Source: Anagrus nilaparvatae (lineage: Eukaryota > Arthropoda > Insecta > Hymenoptera > Mymaridae). From it: a DNA stretch of 64,000 nt. The notes under the pieces were generated by a model. That model saw only the letters and a list, made by a program, of their open reading frames with translations. It was not told where the DNA came from and searched no databases. Position 1 is the stretch's first letter. Each line of letters begins with the position of its first letter. This document shows, in pieces, positions 12,072 to 23,485 of this stretch. Location: contig JAKSXM010000007.1 of the NCBI GenBank assembly GCA_022575985.1, forward strand, positions 38,628,501 to 38,692,500, in the 5' to 3' direction. The position numbers and the translations under genes are program-made.

Positions 12072-12510
12072 ATGTGTGAATGCGCGCGGATCGCGATTAT
12101 ATTATGTAAAGCCACACGGGATAATTATTTTAATATTATAATTATAATTCATATTTGATTTCAAAGCCCATGAGGCAATATAAAATTTAAATAAAGTTCA
12201 AGATAAATATTTTATAATAAATAAACAAGTGTTTAATTCATTTATGTGTAAGTGCATGTTCACATATAATAATAATTCCCCACATAAATACCTATTTCTT
12301 AGAACTCCCCCACTTGCCGAGTGAGATCGTTTCTTATGCCGAGCTAGCCGAATAACAGAGGTAATTTCCTCCTATTTTATTATCATTATTATTAACAAAT
12401 AATTATACATATATATATATTTATTGAAAGGCGCTCTTTAAGTATAAATATATTAATAGATATGTATATTATAAAAGTTTTATTTATTTAGCCGAAAATA
12501 CCCCGTTACA
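12072..12510 (+). repeat. 5' LTR remnant (3' part only)
   Basis: Matches 19762-20154 and 20765-20810 with a handful of substitutions, starting at ATGTGTGAATGCGCGCGG. It ends CCCCGTTACA, immediately followed by the primer-binding site. The start expected from the 3' LTR (TGTAACGAGG) is absent upstream, so about two thirds of this LTR has been lost. Confidence 0.8.
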
Positions 12511-12513
12511 AAA

Positions 12514-12531
12514 TGGCGCCTCAACGTTTTG
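12514..12531 (+). promoter_or_regulatory. tRNA primer-binding site
   Basis: TGGCGCCTCAACGTTTTG begins 3 bp after the LTR end. It resembles the TGGCGCCC-AACG type of primer site used with lysine tRNA by many retroelements, with differences. A similar sequence, GTGGCGCTTACAACG, recurs at about 12640. Confidence 0.6.
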
Positions 12532-13506
12532 TGGGCTCTGGAAATAAATAAAAAAAAAAAAAATAAATAAATAAAAATTAAATTCAATAAATAGTAATCT
12601 GCGCGATATGAAACCGCCATTTTTATAAAAGTTATAAAGTGGCGCTTACAACGTTTTTGGGCTTTAGATAACCTAACCTAAAAATTGTGATATAAGCCAT
12701 ATAAAAATAAAAATACGTTTTTTTTAAAAATATACACGTGGCAACAAGAATTTTTAATTTTTTTTTTTTTTTAAGTATACATAGGGCAATAAAATTTTTG
12801 AAACTTTTTTTTTGCTTAAAAATAAAATATTTTTTTAAAAAATTTTCACATAAAACACAAAATTTTAAATTTTTTTTTGCCAGAGTACCTACTTAAAAAG
12901 AAAAAAAATAAAGTAAATTTTTTATGTTTGCGTTTTAACAAAAAGCTTATAAAAAAAAAATTTTTTTTTAAAGTTTTAATAAAAGAAAAGAGCTCACTTA
13001 AAATTTTTACAAAAATAAATACCCAAATCTTAAAAAATTATGTATTACATAAAAATAAATAGTTACTAAACATAATTATTAAATGTGAACATAGCACAAA
13101 AATATTAAATAAAAAAATTAATATATAAATTTGTAATCAGCCCAGTTTAAAAAAATAATAAATTCTGAGGTTCAAATTAATGTCAATAAATAAATATAAA
13201 AAACAACTTTTCACCGTATAATGAGTATGAATGAAGCGTGCCGTATGCGAGAATATTATAGTACATAGTATATTATAATAAACAAATACATATTATAATA
13301 ACATTTTTTTTAAGAACTTAATTTTTTAAAATAATAATACCAAGAATTAAAATAAAAATTCATTAATAAATTATTTTTCTTTTTTTAAAATTTTTAAAGA
13401 AAGGTAGAATATTTTACAATAAATAGTATTATTTTTTATTATTTAAAAGAACATTCTTATTAAAACTAAATGAAAAATAGTACTTCCTACAAAAAAAATA
13501 TAATAA

Positions 13507-14044
13507 AGATATTTATAAAAATATTGAGTTTTTATTGACCAATACTGGGCATAAATGAAACAAATTAGTTGTTTGTCATAAAAAAGATGTTATTATTAGA
13601 CTTTTCGCCTATTTAGTTTATAGGCCTTATCAATAATGTCTAAAAAAATATACAAAAAATTAATCAATACATTTGATACATAAAAATAAAAAAATGAAAA
13701 ATACCTATAATAATTTTATATAAACATAATAATAAAATGAGAAGTTAAATTATTGTTATAAATATTTTTTTAAACTTTTTAATTTAATTTTTAATAATAA
13801 GAATGACTTCTCATTTTATTATTATGTTTATATAAAATTATTATAGGTATTTTTCATTTTTTTATTTTTATGTATCAAATGTATTGATTAATTTTTTGTA
13901 TATTTTTTTAGACGTTATTGATAAGGCCTATAAACTAAATAGGCAAAACGTCTAATAATAACATCTTTTTTATGACAAACAACTAATTTGTTTCATTTAT
14001 GCCCAGTATTGGTCAATAAAAACTCAATCCTTTTATAAATATCT
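13507..14044. mobile_element. Hairpin MITE, about 538 bp
   Basis: Two arms of about 235 bp are near-perfect reverse complements. The left starts AGATATTTATAAAA and TTGAGTTTTTATTGACC; the right ends GGTCAATAAAAACTCAA and TTTTATAAATATCT. The loop is only about 60 bp of AT-rich sequence. It sits in the untranslated leader of the gag-only LTR element. No coding potential. Confidence 0.85.
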
Positions 14045-14634
14045 GTAAATCATGGGCGATGAAAACTTTCAAATTGATATAATAAAGATCTTTAATTATA
14101 AATTATAGACTTCATTAAATAACCTAACATTTTATAAAAAAAAATAAAATTTAAATTTAAATTAAAGTAATAAATTATATTCTCAATTTTAGTTTTTGGT
14201 AATATTCATTTACTCATATAATATTTAAAAATTTATTCACATATAAAATATTAAAAATTTATCTTATTAAAAATTATCATATTAAAGAATTAATTTCCAA
14301 AATTTTTTTTAATTCACATAATTCCCTCTTATCCTCATAAAATTTTCTCCCCCAGTCAAAATAGCCTTAAAGCTTAACTTCAAAAACTTTGCGGCAAAAA
14401 TTTAAGAAAAATAGGTACAATTAGTTATTAAAAATATCGCCTTTTTTTAATATACACTGGAAAAACCTTTCGCGTTTTTACTAGAAAATTAAAATTAAAA
14501 TTTCATGTACACCGCGACAATTTACTAGATTTTTTTTTAACTGCCTACTTCTTTTTTAAGGGAGGAGTGAGCGCTTGAGCTAAAGCTAACCGATAAAAAT
14601 TAAAATAAAATTTAATTTTTATAAAATTTAAAAT

Positions 14635-16196
14635 ATGGATTTGCAAGAAATTTATTTAAATGTAACTCATCAGTCCAGCAGTAGGCGGGCTTATGAGAAA
14701 CGTAAGGAAGTACAGGAACTGTGGCATACCATTAAGAATATGCAGTTCATTACGTTTTGTCAAAAAATGGATGAGTTAGCTTTAGCTTCTGATGGGCCAC
14801 CTAAAGAAGTCCAAGACAGACTTTTTAGGTATTTGATACTCCTGAAGGATCCTTGTGCACCTTATGATTGGTGCGAACAACGGGATAGAAGACCATGGGA
14901 CCAATCACCCGTTTTCCCTTCAAATGTCATTAAATATAAGTTCAATAAAGAAAATTATGTAATAACGACAATAGAAAATGCAACCCTTTTTGAGAAATTA
15001 GCAAAGAATACCTTAAAAATTTTACTAATAATTTTCTAAGTCAAGAATTAGAAAAAATGGTTGCGCCCTTTAAAAGCAGTCACGCAGGTGCTCCTCCTGA
15101 CGCAAAAAATCCACAGAGTATATATGAGCCGATACCAGAAGTCGCAAGTTCACAAAATAATATTAGCGGAACGCGATCAAATTCGGACATTAGTTACCAT
15201 GGTATATCAAATAGTAGTAGTAGTGCGATGCAAGCTAATGCAAAGGTAAAAAGGATAGAAGATAGCCAACTAAAAGGAATTTTTGTTCCTGATGAGCAAC
15301 AATATGAAATTCTTGAAAAACTTGAAAGTTCAAGCCTGACAAGGATGACTTCTAATCCATCTATATCTAAAAGCATGCAACCAATGCTGGAAAATTCGGA
15401 AATTAGTCAAGCCAACAAGAAGTTAGGGAAGTTAGAAAAAAAATTAGTATCATCAAAGATTAATTTCAGCCAAAAGCTCAAAATCAAACGTTTAAAATTT
15501 AAAAAGCAAATATTTGGTAAAAATAAATTTTTCAGAATTTTCGGGAATTGTAAAAATATTTTTAGCTTTAAAATTTTTTATAAAAAGAAAAATTTAATCA
15601 ACTTTAATTCTAACAACGAGTTATTGAAGAAATATTTTTCTGTATTAAAAAATTATAAGAAAATTAATTGTTTTATTTTTTTTAAACAGCCTAAAAGCCT
15701 CGAAATTTCAAGAAAAATTGATTATGCCATAAGTAGAAAAATCTTTCGTTTGCATTATACAGGCTTTCGGAAAAAGAGATATAAATATTCTTTAAATTTT
15801 ATTAGCCAAAAGGATGAAAATCCTCACAAATATATTAAAAATACATTGCATTTTAAACCTAAAACATGTACATCAGTAAGCCAAACTTCTACAAAGTGGC
15901 TACAAAGGAAAAGAAGAAAAATAAAAATTAAATTTGACCAAAGCAGAAGAAAAATATTCACAAAAATAAATCAAATAGTTCGCCATAGGCCTGATCAGCA
16001 AGAGCAGCCATCAAAAGCCATCTCAAAAATATTAGCACAAAATCTACGTATAGCTCTTAAAGCTTATTCGACATGTTATCGGATTAAAATTATCCTTTTT
16101 AATAATGTTTATTTGGGAAAGTCAAATCCAGTTTTAAAATTGCGACCCAGGCAATTGGAACCGCGAATAGCCTGGCGTAGCATTATTTTTATTTAG
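14635..16196 (+). pseudogene. Gag-like polyprotein of the LTR element, frameshifted
   Basis: This is probably the structural (capsid-type) protein of the LTR element, judged mainly by position after the primer site and leader. The first frame (14635-15039, 134 codons) has tidy protein character, including EVQELWHTIKNMQF and LKDPCAPYDWCEQRD. A second frame in the -1 register is open from 14994 and continues past the first stop to 16196. It includes a Ser/Pro/Asn-rich segment (about 15060-15400), then a coiled-coil-like KKLGKLEKKL and a long Lys/Arg/Asn-rich tail. The switch fits one lost base near 14990-15003. A programmed -1 shift is possible, but I see no standard slippery heptamer in the overlap. 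No CCHC knuckle or protease motif is visible. The residue order is not one I recognise from a named family. Confidence 0.6.
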
Positions 16197-17388
16197 AATT
16201 CTTTTTTTTTCTTGGAAGAGGGGATGGCGTTGCTTTGACGACAACTTCAAGATGGACTTTTTTTCTGGAGGGAAGATGGGTTATCCGACCCTCAGTCGTC
16301 CAACAAGAGAAATCTTTATGAAGGAACTTCTTTCTGGAGGCACGGTGGTTTAGCCGACCCTATGTCGTCTAAAAGAAAACGCGATTTACTTTATTAAAAA
16401 AATACCCCCCCCCCCCCAAATACCTTATTTTTTTAAGCTAAAATTGAAATCTTTCAAATGAGTTTATCATAATAGAAATTTAAATTAATTATATAGTATC
16501 ATAAATTTTAATCGCCGAAAAAAAAGGCCTAATAATCAATATGTCAAATAGAAATCCCAGTAAAATAATAAATATTAGTTATTAATAAATCAAATTTTAT
16601 TTTATTGCTAAAAAGGCGTTATTATTAATTATTTTCATATAAGTTAAAACCATTATACATCGTATATATTTTTATAGCCCAAAAAGTTCGATAAAAATAT
16701 TAAATATATTCTCTTGCCCAAAAGGTTCGAAGATCGAATAACAATATTTTTTTTTCTCTTCCACAAGGCTAGATGAATGTATATATCTAATTTTCTTTTT
16801 CTCGCCCAAAAGGTTTGATGATAAAAGATTATTATAGTATTTTTTTGTTTATTCTCCTATTTTTATTATCAATAATTTTTATATTCATTTTTTTTTATTT
16901 ATTTACTTGCATGAAGGTTAAAGTCAACCTAGACCTAATCCTTAACTCCTACATTCCTTATTCGTAAGAGAAAATTTGGAAATTAATTGGAGTAGTTTTA
17001 GAGTCATAGTAAGTAAATGATTATTGTTACAAAGAGGAAATTGAGAAACGCGAATATAGTTTTTTTTTCTATACATTAATTCATATATTATTAATTTTTT
17101 TTATCATTGATGTTTATCATATTTTTTTTAAGCCAGAAGTAAGTATAACTGATTTTTGCTTGATAAAACATTTTATTTTGATTTTATTTCGCATTTCTTT
17201 AAAAATTCTAGTCATATTAAAAATTGTAAATAAATTGTAAATATATATAGAGTAGGGCTTAGGAATGACCGGGTAGGATCAATGTACCGTATTTATGCAT
17301 GAATGATTTATTAAATCTTTAGATCCTTAGAAGTGGAAGGACTTCGCTCCGCAAAGTCCACTCTAAGCGGGGAGCTATTGTAACGAGG
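16197..17388 (+). other. Post-gag region with short repeats and polypurine tract
   Basis: No pol domains can be read. Two imperfect copies of a block with TTTTCTGGAGG and CCGACCCT-TCGTC lie at about 16255-16372. Three copies of GCCCAAAAxGTTCGA occur at about 16677-16815. A C-run is at about 16406. The last bases before the LTR (AAGCGGGGAGC, 17375-17385) are purine-rich and well placed to prime plus-strand synthesis. Confidence 0.5.
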
Positions 17389-17531
17389 CATTTTTTCCCG
17401 TTACAAGCAAATATTAAATTATTTAATGTTTGCAAACATACATACACACATATTCGCGCGCCTCAAGTCTTCAAGAAAGAATATTTCAGCCTAGCAACAA
17501 TCAAATTTCAAAGATATTATTTCTAGTTTAA

Positions 17532-19166
17532 CCCATTAACGCCTGAAATCGACTTTTGCCGTATCTGTACATTGGCTACGCGTATCTCGGCGAATTTTTT
17601 TCTAATTAACATAAAAATTTGTGTACCACTATTTTTGAGTATGCTCTTTCAGAATCTGCCAAAAAAATTTCGAAAAATTATGTTTTTTATGCAGATTTCC
17701 AAGAAATAAAAAAAAAATGACGATTTTTTTGAAGACTTTTTTTAAAAAACATGAGTTTTCGACCTGAAAAAATTTTCGTAGATTATTGCAATAGTAAAAA
17801 AGAGTGCAATTTTTGATCAATCTTTCCGTCTACAACCAGCAGAAAAAAAAATTTTACCGTTTTCGGGCAAAAATTTGGTCCCAAAAAAGTGCATTTTTCC
17901 AAAAAATGAAACTTACTCTAGTCAATATACGGGTTGGGTTTTATTGTCACTAGGCATCCCAGGATTCGATTTAGTAGGGTTTTTTGGGTCGCTGATCACG
18001 AATATTGAGGTATTTTTTATAAAAAATCGGGGATTCACCCTTAAATAAGAAAAAACTACCCCCAAAAGGGGGTATTTTTGCTACTTTTGCTCTTGCTCTT
18101 ATCAGATTTGGTCTAGAGGGGTTTTTTGGGTCGCTGATCACGAATATTGAGATAATTTTTATAAAAAATCGGTCCTTACCCTTCAATAAGCAAAAACTAC
18201 CCCTACAAAGGGGTAGTATTTATACTTTTGCTCTGGCTCTTATCAGATTTGGTCTAGAGGGGTTTTTTGGATCGCTGATCACGAATATTGAGATAATTTT
18301 TATCAAAAATCGGTCCTTACCCTTCAATAAGCAAAAACTACTCCTACAAAGTGGTAGTTTTTATACTTTTGCTCTGGCTCTCATCAGATTTGGTCTAGAG
18401 GGGTAATACCCCTTCAGGGGTAGTTTTTGCTGATTTAAGGGTGACGCTACAAGTTTTTATGAACATTATCTCAATATTCGTGATCAGGGACCCAAAAAAC
18501 CCCTCTAGACCAAATCTGATAAGAGCCAGAGCAAAAGTATAAAAACTACCCCTTTGTAGGGGTAGTTTTTGGTTATTGAAGGGTAAGGACCGATTTTTTA
18601 TAAAAATTATCTCAATATTCGTGATCAGCGAGCCAAAAAACCCCTCTAGACCAAATCTGATAAGAGCCAGAGCAAAAGTAGCAAAAATACCCCCTTTTGG
18701 GGCTAGTTTTTTCTTATTTAAGGGTGAAACCCCGATTTTTTATAAAAAATACCTCAATATTCGTGATCAGCGACCCAAAAAACCCTACTTAACAGAATCT
18801 TGAGATGCCTAGTGACAATAAAACCAAACCCGTATATTGACTAGAGTAACTTTCATTTTTTGGAAAAATGAACTTTTTTGAGACCAAATTTTTGCCCGAA
18901 AACGGTAAAATTTTTTTTCTGCAGGTTGTAGACGGAAAGATTGATCAAAAATTGCACTCTTTTTTACTATCGCAATAATCTACGAAAATTTTTTCAGGTC
19001 GAAAACTCATGTTTTTTAAAAAAAGTCTTCCAAAAAATCGTCATTTTTTTTTTTATTTCTTGGAAATCTGCATGAAAAACATAATTTTTCGAAATTTTTT
19101 TGGCAAATTCTAAAAGAAGTAGCCAAAGTACAGATACGGCAAAAGTCGATTTTAGGCGTTAATGGG
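17532..19166. mobile_element. piggyBac-type palindromic element flanked by TTAA
   Basis: A 1.63-kb palindrome starts CCCATTAACGCC and ends GGCGTTAATGGG, with TTAA immediately outside on both sides (17528-17531, 19167-19170). TTAA duplication with CCC/GGG ends is the piggyBac signature. The arms contain tandem units of roughly 120 bp with TCAATATTCGTGATCAGCGA, CCAAAAAACCCCTCTAGACC and AGAGCCAGAGCAAAAG. The frames at 17971-18186 (-) and 18576-18803 (+) are mirror images through these units. No transposase, so non-autonomous. Confidence 0.85.
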
Positions 19167-20154
19167 TTAAAAATATTCTAATAGAAGATCAATAAAAAGC
19201 AGCACCGATCAATAAAAGTTATAGATTTTCATATCGACTGATAATGATTTATAGTGTCAGCCGCACGGCGCTGTAATAGAAGACCATGCCGTTTCCTTTG
19301 CAAAACGAGCATTCCGGTTTTGGCTCTGGACCGCGAAGTTACGCGCGATGTCCATAGAGCAGTTCACGGTTTCGCACCTCCAAGTGCCAAAAAAATACTG
19401 GTAAAGATACGCGTATTGCCTTGGAGCCATTTTAAGATAAATTAAATAATCATTTATAAATTAATAATAATATAAAGTGATAATTATTATTCATAGTGAA
19501 ACCACTTAAAGTGTAAATTAGTTTAATAAATTACACAAATCGCCGACTACGGTCGCCATTAAATCGCATAGCGATTTTATTAAAAATATTAATTAAGACC
19601 ACGATCGTGTAAAGTGAAGAAGCCGACAGCTGTCGATAAAATCCTGCATCGGCATCAACAAGCCTACATCATTATTCAGCATCCTAGCAGACGACATCAT
19701 CCACAAGTAGACGACTCCAGCAGCAGATATTATATCAGCGCGGTATCGTAAAAGTGTGTGCATGTGTGAATGCGCGCGGATCGCGATTATATTATGTAAA
19801 GCCACACGGGTTAATTATTTTAATATTATAATTATAATTCATATTTGATTTAAAGCCCATGAGGCAATATAAAATTTAAATAAAGTTCAAGATAAATATT
19901 TTATAATAAATAAACAAGTGTTTAATTCATTTATGTGTAAGTGCATGTCCACATATAATAATAATTCCCCACATAAATACCTATTTCTTAGAACTCGCCC
20001 ACTTTCCGAGTGAGATCGTTTCTTATGCCGAGCTAGCCGAATAACAGAGGTAATTTCCCCCTATTTTATTATCATTATTATTAACAATTAATTATACATA
20101 TATATATATATTTATTGAAAGGCGCTCTTTAAGTATAAATATATTAATAGATAT

Positions 20155-20764
20155 TTATGTATGTACTAGGGGGCTAAGCCCCCTGCGCGCTAAAGCGCGC
20201 CAACCCCCTCAAATTCAATTTTAAATGAGAAACAATTTAAACTTTAAACAAATATTTATATAATAAAACTATTTTATTTATACAAGATCTTCATTATAAG
20301 CTAAAATTTAATATTTTAAGTTTTACTTTATGAATTAACCCTAAATTAGGTACATTTTACCAATTATGCGATCACAGTCCCTCGGTGCTATGCACCTCGG
20401 GCCCTGTCAACCTTCCCATTTGAAATATTATAACTTTATATCAAACTTATTTCATTATCTGATTCCTCATAAATAACTAATTTTTTATTAAGACAGAAAA
20501 TAATATGTTAATAATATTATATTATTCATCCTTTCAAAGTGAAGAAAAAAAAATAAAAAAAAAAAAATAATAAAATACAGAATTCTAAAATACGCGCCAT
20601 TAAAAATAACAGAACAGTATAAGGTTTTATTTGTACACCGCAAGAGCGCGTTAGTATTAATTTCGAAATATTTCGAAATGAATAACAGCTGATAAGTACA
20701 GACCAATCCGAATGAGTTTTAAAATGTCTCAAAATCAGCGTTACATTTCATTCTTTTAATAGAA
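20155..20764. mobile_element. Insertion with GC-rich hairpins (Helitron-like?)
   Basis: Breaks the LTR between 'aatagatat' and 'atattataaaag', which are nearly adjacent in the 5' LTR. Near its left edge are two tight hairpins, GGGGGCTAAGCCCCC and GCGCGCTAAAGCGCGC, and further in CGGTGC-TAT-GCACC. Read on the minus strand, the first hairpin is followed directly by CTAG, which would satisfy the CTRR end of Helitrons. There is no clear target duplication, which also fits. The class remains a guess. Confidence 0.4.
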
Positions 20765-20810
20765 GATATTATAAAAGTTTTATTTATTTAGCCGAAAATA
20801 CCCCGTTATA

Positions 20811-21290
20811 CTAAGGAAAAGGAATAAAACAACAAGAGACAAGACAAAATAAATAAACATTAATTCTTTTTCATTATAACAAATATATTATATTACCCCC
20901 AAAAATCTCCCCTACATTCATATAAAATTTCATTAATAAAAACGTTTTTCTCGTCTTCAAAAACCCCCAGGTAATAAAGATATTTCTACTTTTAATGTTT
21001 TTTGTTCCACCATCTTGGAAAACCGGAAAATATGCTGGGGCGAAAAAATTAAAATTTTTGTCAATGAAAACGTTTTTCTCAACCTCAAAAACCCCCAGGT
21101 AATGTAAAAAGCTTATTCTGAAATATTTTTTCGTCCGCCATCTTGGAAAATCGGAAAATATGCTGGGGCGAAAAAATTAAAATTTTTGTCAATAAAAACG
21201 TTTTTCTTGAACTCGAAAACCTTTTTAATAAATAGTGAATGGTAAAACAGAAATAAAGAATTAAAATCAAGGAATAAAAATTAAATAGAA
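20811..21290. repeat. About 2.5 copies of the ATGGCGGAC-type monomer
   Basis: Units of roughly 125-130 bp, each with AAAACGTTTTTCT, AACCCCCAGGTAAT, a GTCCGCCATCTTGG or similar block and GAAAATATGCTGGGGCGAA. They are in the orientation that places the ATGGCGG motif on the minus strand. The same monomer builds the foldback elements at 31523-32546, 43701-44826, 54464-55230 and 56266-58830. Confidence 0.75.
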
Positions 21291-22837
21291 AATAATAAAA
21301 TTTATGTAACCTTATGTAACCTTAAGTTTATGTTTTTTTTAAAGAATTTTTTATAGAATTTCAAACGATGTTGATGTTTTTTGATTTTTTTTAAATTAAT
21401 ATTTGTGAATAATATTTTTTAATTATAACCTCAACTACATAAAGTTTTTATATTAATAATAAATAAGCTGTTAAAAAAAAATGTATAATAAATAATATAA
21501 TGTAGAGAATTATTGAAATATTCAAAATAAATAATTTTTAAAACGTAATATATAAAAATAAAATATTAATTTATAATTATTAATTAACAAAATAATTAGA
21601 AAAACAGAATTATTGTTATATTCTGCCGAGCATCGCGAGGCCCTTCAGCTAGTTAATAATGGAAATAATAAAAAATTATCAATTAAATTTTTAAAAGAAA
21701 AAGAAGTCTGAAAGAGCTTTTGTTTCGGGTATAAGTAGGGGCAAGGCACTTTTTTTTTTAAACCATTTACTTGAAAAATTCCCATATACATGATAAGATT
21801 TATTCATTATTTAGGATTTGTGACACATACATTTTTTAACTCAAAAGAGTTTTCAAATATGAAATTAAGTTTCTAAATAAAACTTTCAGATACTTAAGTA
21901 AATTTTACTGAAATACTAGAAGTACTGTAAAAACTTCAAAATTAAAGTAATTGAAAGCTATCCAATTTTGCAGATTGGGACATGTAAAACCATCTCATTT
22001 TGTGAAACATACCATTTATCAAATCAGACAGAACATATGCACTATTTCCAATTAAATGGACATAGAATTTAAACTATTTTTATTGTTCTTTGATAAATAC
22101 AAATAAATATACAATATCAAATTGTCAGGACATGGGACTAGACGAATTATCAAATGGTCATAAAAATCACATCAAACTTTTACAACCTCTGATTAAACTG
22201 TTGATATATAGTGTATAAAAAAATAATAATTTATATTAATAAATAATTATTGAAAGCTTTAATAATATGATAAACAAAAAAATTGATATAACTAATGAAT
22301 CTGAATGCAGTTTTATTAAAAGTTTAAAAATTAATTTGAGTAAATTTGCATAATATATTTTTACAACTCAAAATAATTATTGTATCGCCATTAACAACTT
22401 ATAACTTCAATTTTCAGTACTATTTTTTTTTTTTTTTTTTTATTTATTTAATGAATCAACGGGACATTTACATTAAAATAAGTAAAAATTAAATATATAA
22501 AAATTAATTATATTATTGAACAATTAGAAATGTAATATTTCAAATTAAAGGTATAGATGTTGAATAGCCATACAATAAAATATTTTTAAGTATTAACAAT
22601 TTATATTATGCAAATTTGCCAAGGTGTATTTTTAAACTCTTAATGAAACTAACTTCAGATCCATTAGATATATCAATTTTTTTATTAATCATATTAAAAC
22701 TTTCTATTATTACTTTATAATAAAATTATTATCTTATAATTTAAGTAAAATTCATAATGTATTTTAATTTCTAAATGTAAAATTTATTTTTGATTTATAT
22801 TATAAACTATTGTAAAAAAAAAAAATAATATTATTGC
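21291..22837. other. AT-rich region with element ends
   Basis: No gene. At 21625-21655, CCGAGCATCGCGAGGCCCTT followed by CAGCTAGTTA is the reverse complement of a motif at 56113-56145, probably one end of a dispersed element. At about 22422-22640 a run of T's followed by ATTTATTTAATGAATCAACG looks like the tailed 3' end of a minus-strand LINE. Confidence 0.4.
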
Positions 22838-23485
22838 AGACCTGTCAACTTCAAAAGTTATAAATTAGAAGTGAAGTCTAAAATTATGCCTAAAAATGCG
22901 TGAGATTTGAAAATGTTTGCGTGAGAGTCCGGCAGAGATGTTTTTTTTAAATATTGACTGAAAAAAATATGTTTCTTATTTTTTTTTCATTTACTTAAAA
23001 TTTTGATTTTAATCGATTTTTTGTATTCTTAGTATGAACTATAATAAGAAAACATATAATTCATAACTGATTTTATATGGGAACAAAAATAATATTTTTG
23101 GTGTAAGGCTTGGTACAGTTTTTTTATAACAATACCTTAGGCTATATGGGTGTATGGCCTGAAATGTAATTTTTTATAACAATTAGGTTATTTGGGTAAT
23201 TTACAAAAAAACTAGACTTTTGAGAAAATGTGTAATTGTGTATGATTAGTTGAAAATGCGTGAGAGTTTAAATATTTATTTATTTATTTATTTCAGTTTA
23301 TATACACAATGTTTGCCCCAAAAGAGTCCTTCTAGGAGGACTGTGCTTGAGTACTGAATTTTTTAATAAATATAATACATACATAAAGTATCTTAAAATG
23401 TATACATATATAAAGTATCTTATGTAAAATATCTTATAAAATTTAAATACATGAGCAATAAATTCATACTATACTTGACAGGTCT
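22838..23485. mobile_element. Small TIR element, 648 bp, with a LINE tail inside
   Basis: Ends AGACCTGTCAA and TTGACAGGTCT are perfect 11-bp inverted repeats. No convincing target duplication. Inside, from about 23275, (ATTT)n followed by CAGTTTATATACACAATG reads on the minus strand as a LINE 3' end with an AAAT-type tail. No coding frame. Confidence 0.5.

Larger units (their letters stand above)
12072..20810 (+). mobile_element. Old LTR retrotransposon, gag-only, with later insertions
   Basis: Homologous LTR sequence at 12072-12510 and within 17389-20810 brackets a tRNA primer site, a long leader, one gag-like frame (14635-16196) and a purine-rich tract just before the 3' LTR. No reverse transcriptase, integrase or protease is recognisable in the 1.2 kb after gag, so the copy could only move with help from another element. 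The two LTR copies differ at several bases over about 400 bp, so the insertion is not recent. The 5' LTR lacks its first part. Three other elements have inserted into it: hairpins at 13507-14044 and 17532-19166, and a GC-hairpin element at about 20155-20764. Confidence 0.8.
17389..20810 (+). repeat. 3' LTR, interrupted by two insertions
   Basis: Starts TGTAACGAGG and ends CCCCGTTATA (CCCCGTTACA in the 5' copy), giving the usual short inverted ends TGTAACG/CGTTACA. Without the insertions at 17532-19166 and about 20155-20764, the LTR is close to 1.2 kb. The segment at about 19254-19445 has higher GC and an incidental open frame. I read it as LTR sequence, not a gene. Confidence 0.75.

Noticed and set aside
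17971..18803. Near-identical small proteins at 17971-18186 (-) and 18576-18803 (+)
   Set aside because: They lie in mirrored tandem units of the TTAA palindrome and include its non-coding wording.
19254..19445. Host gene in the GC-richer patch of the LTR
   Set aside because: Lies between LTR segments, has no known motif, and the GC patch fits LTR regulatory sequence.
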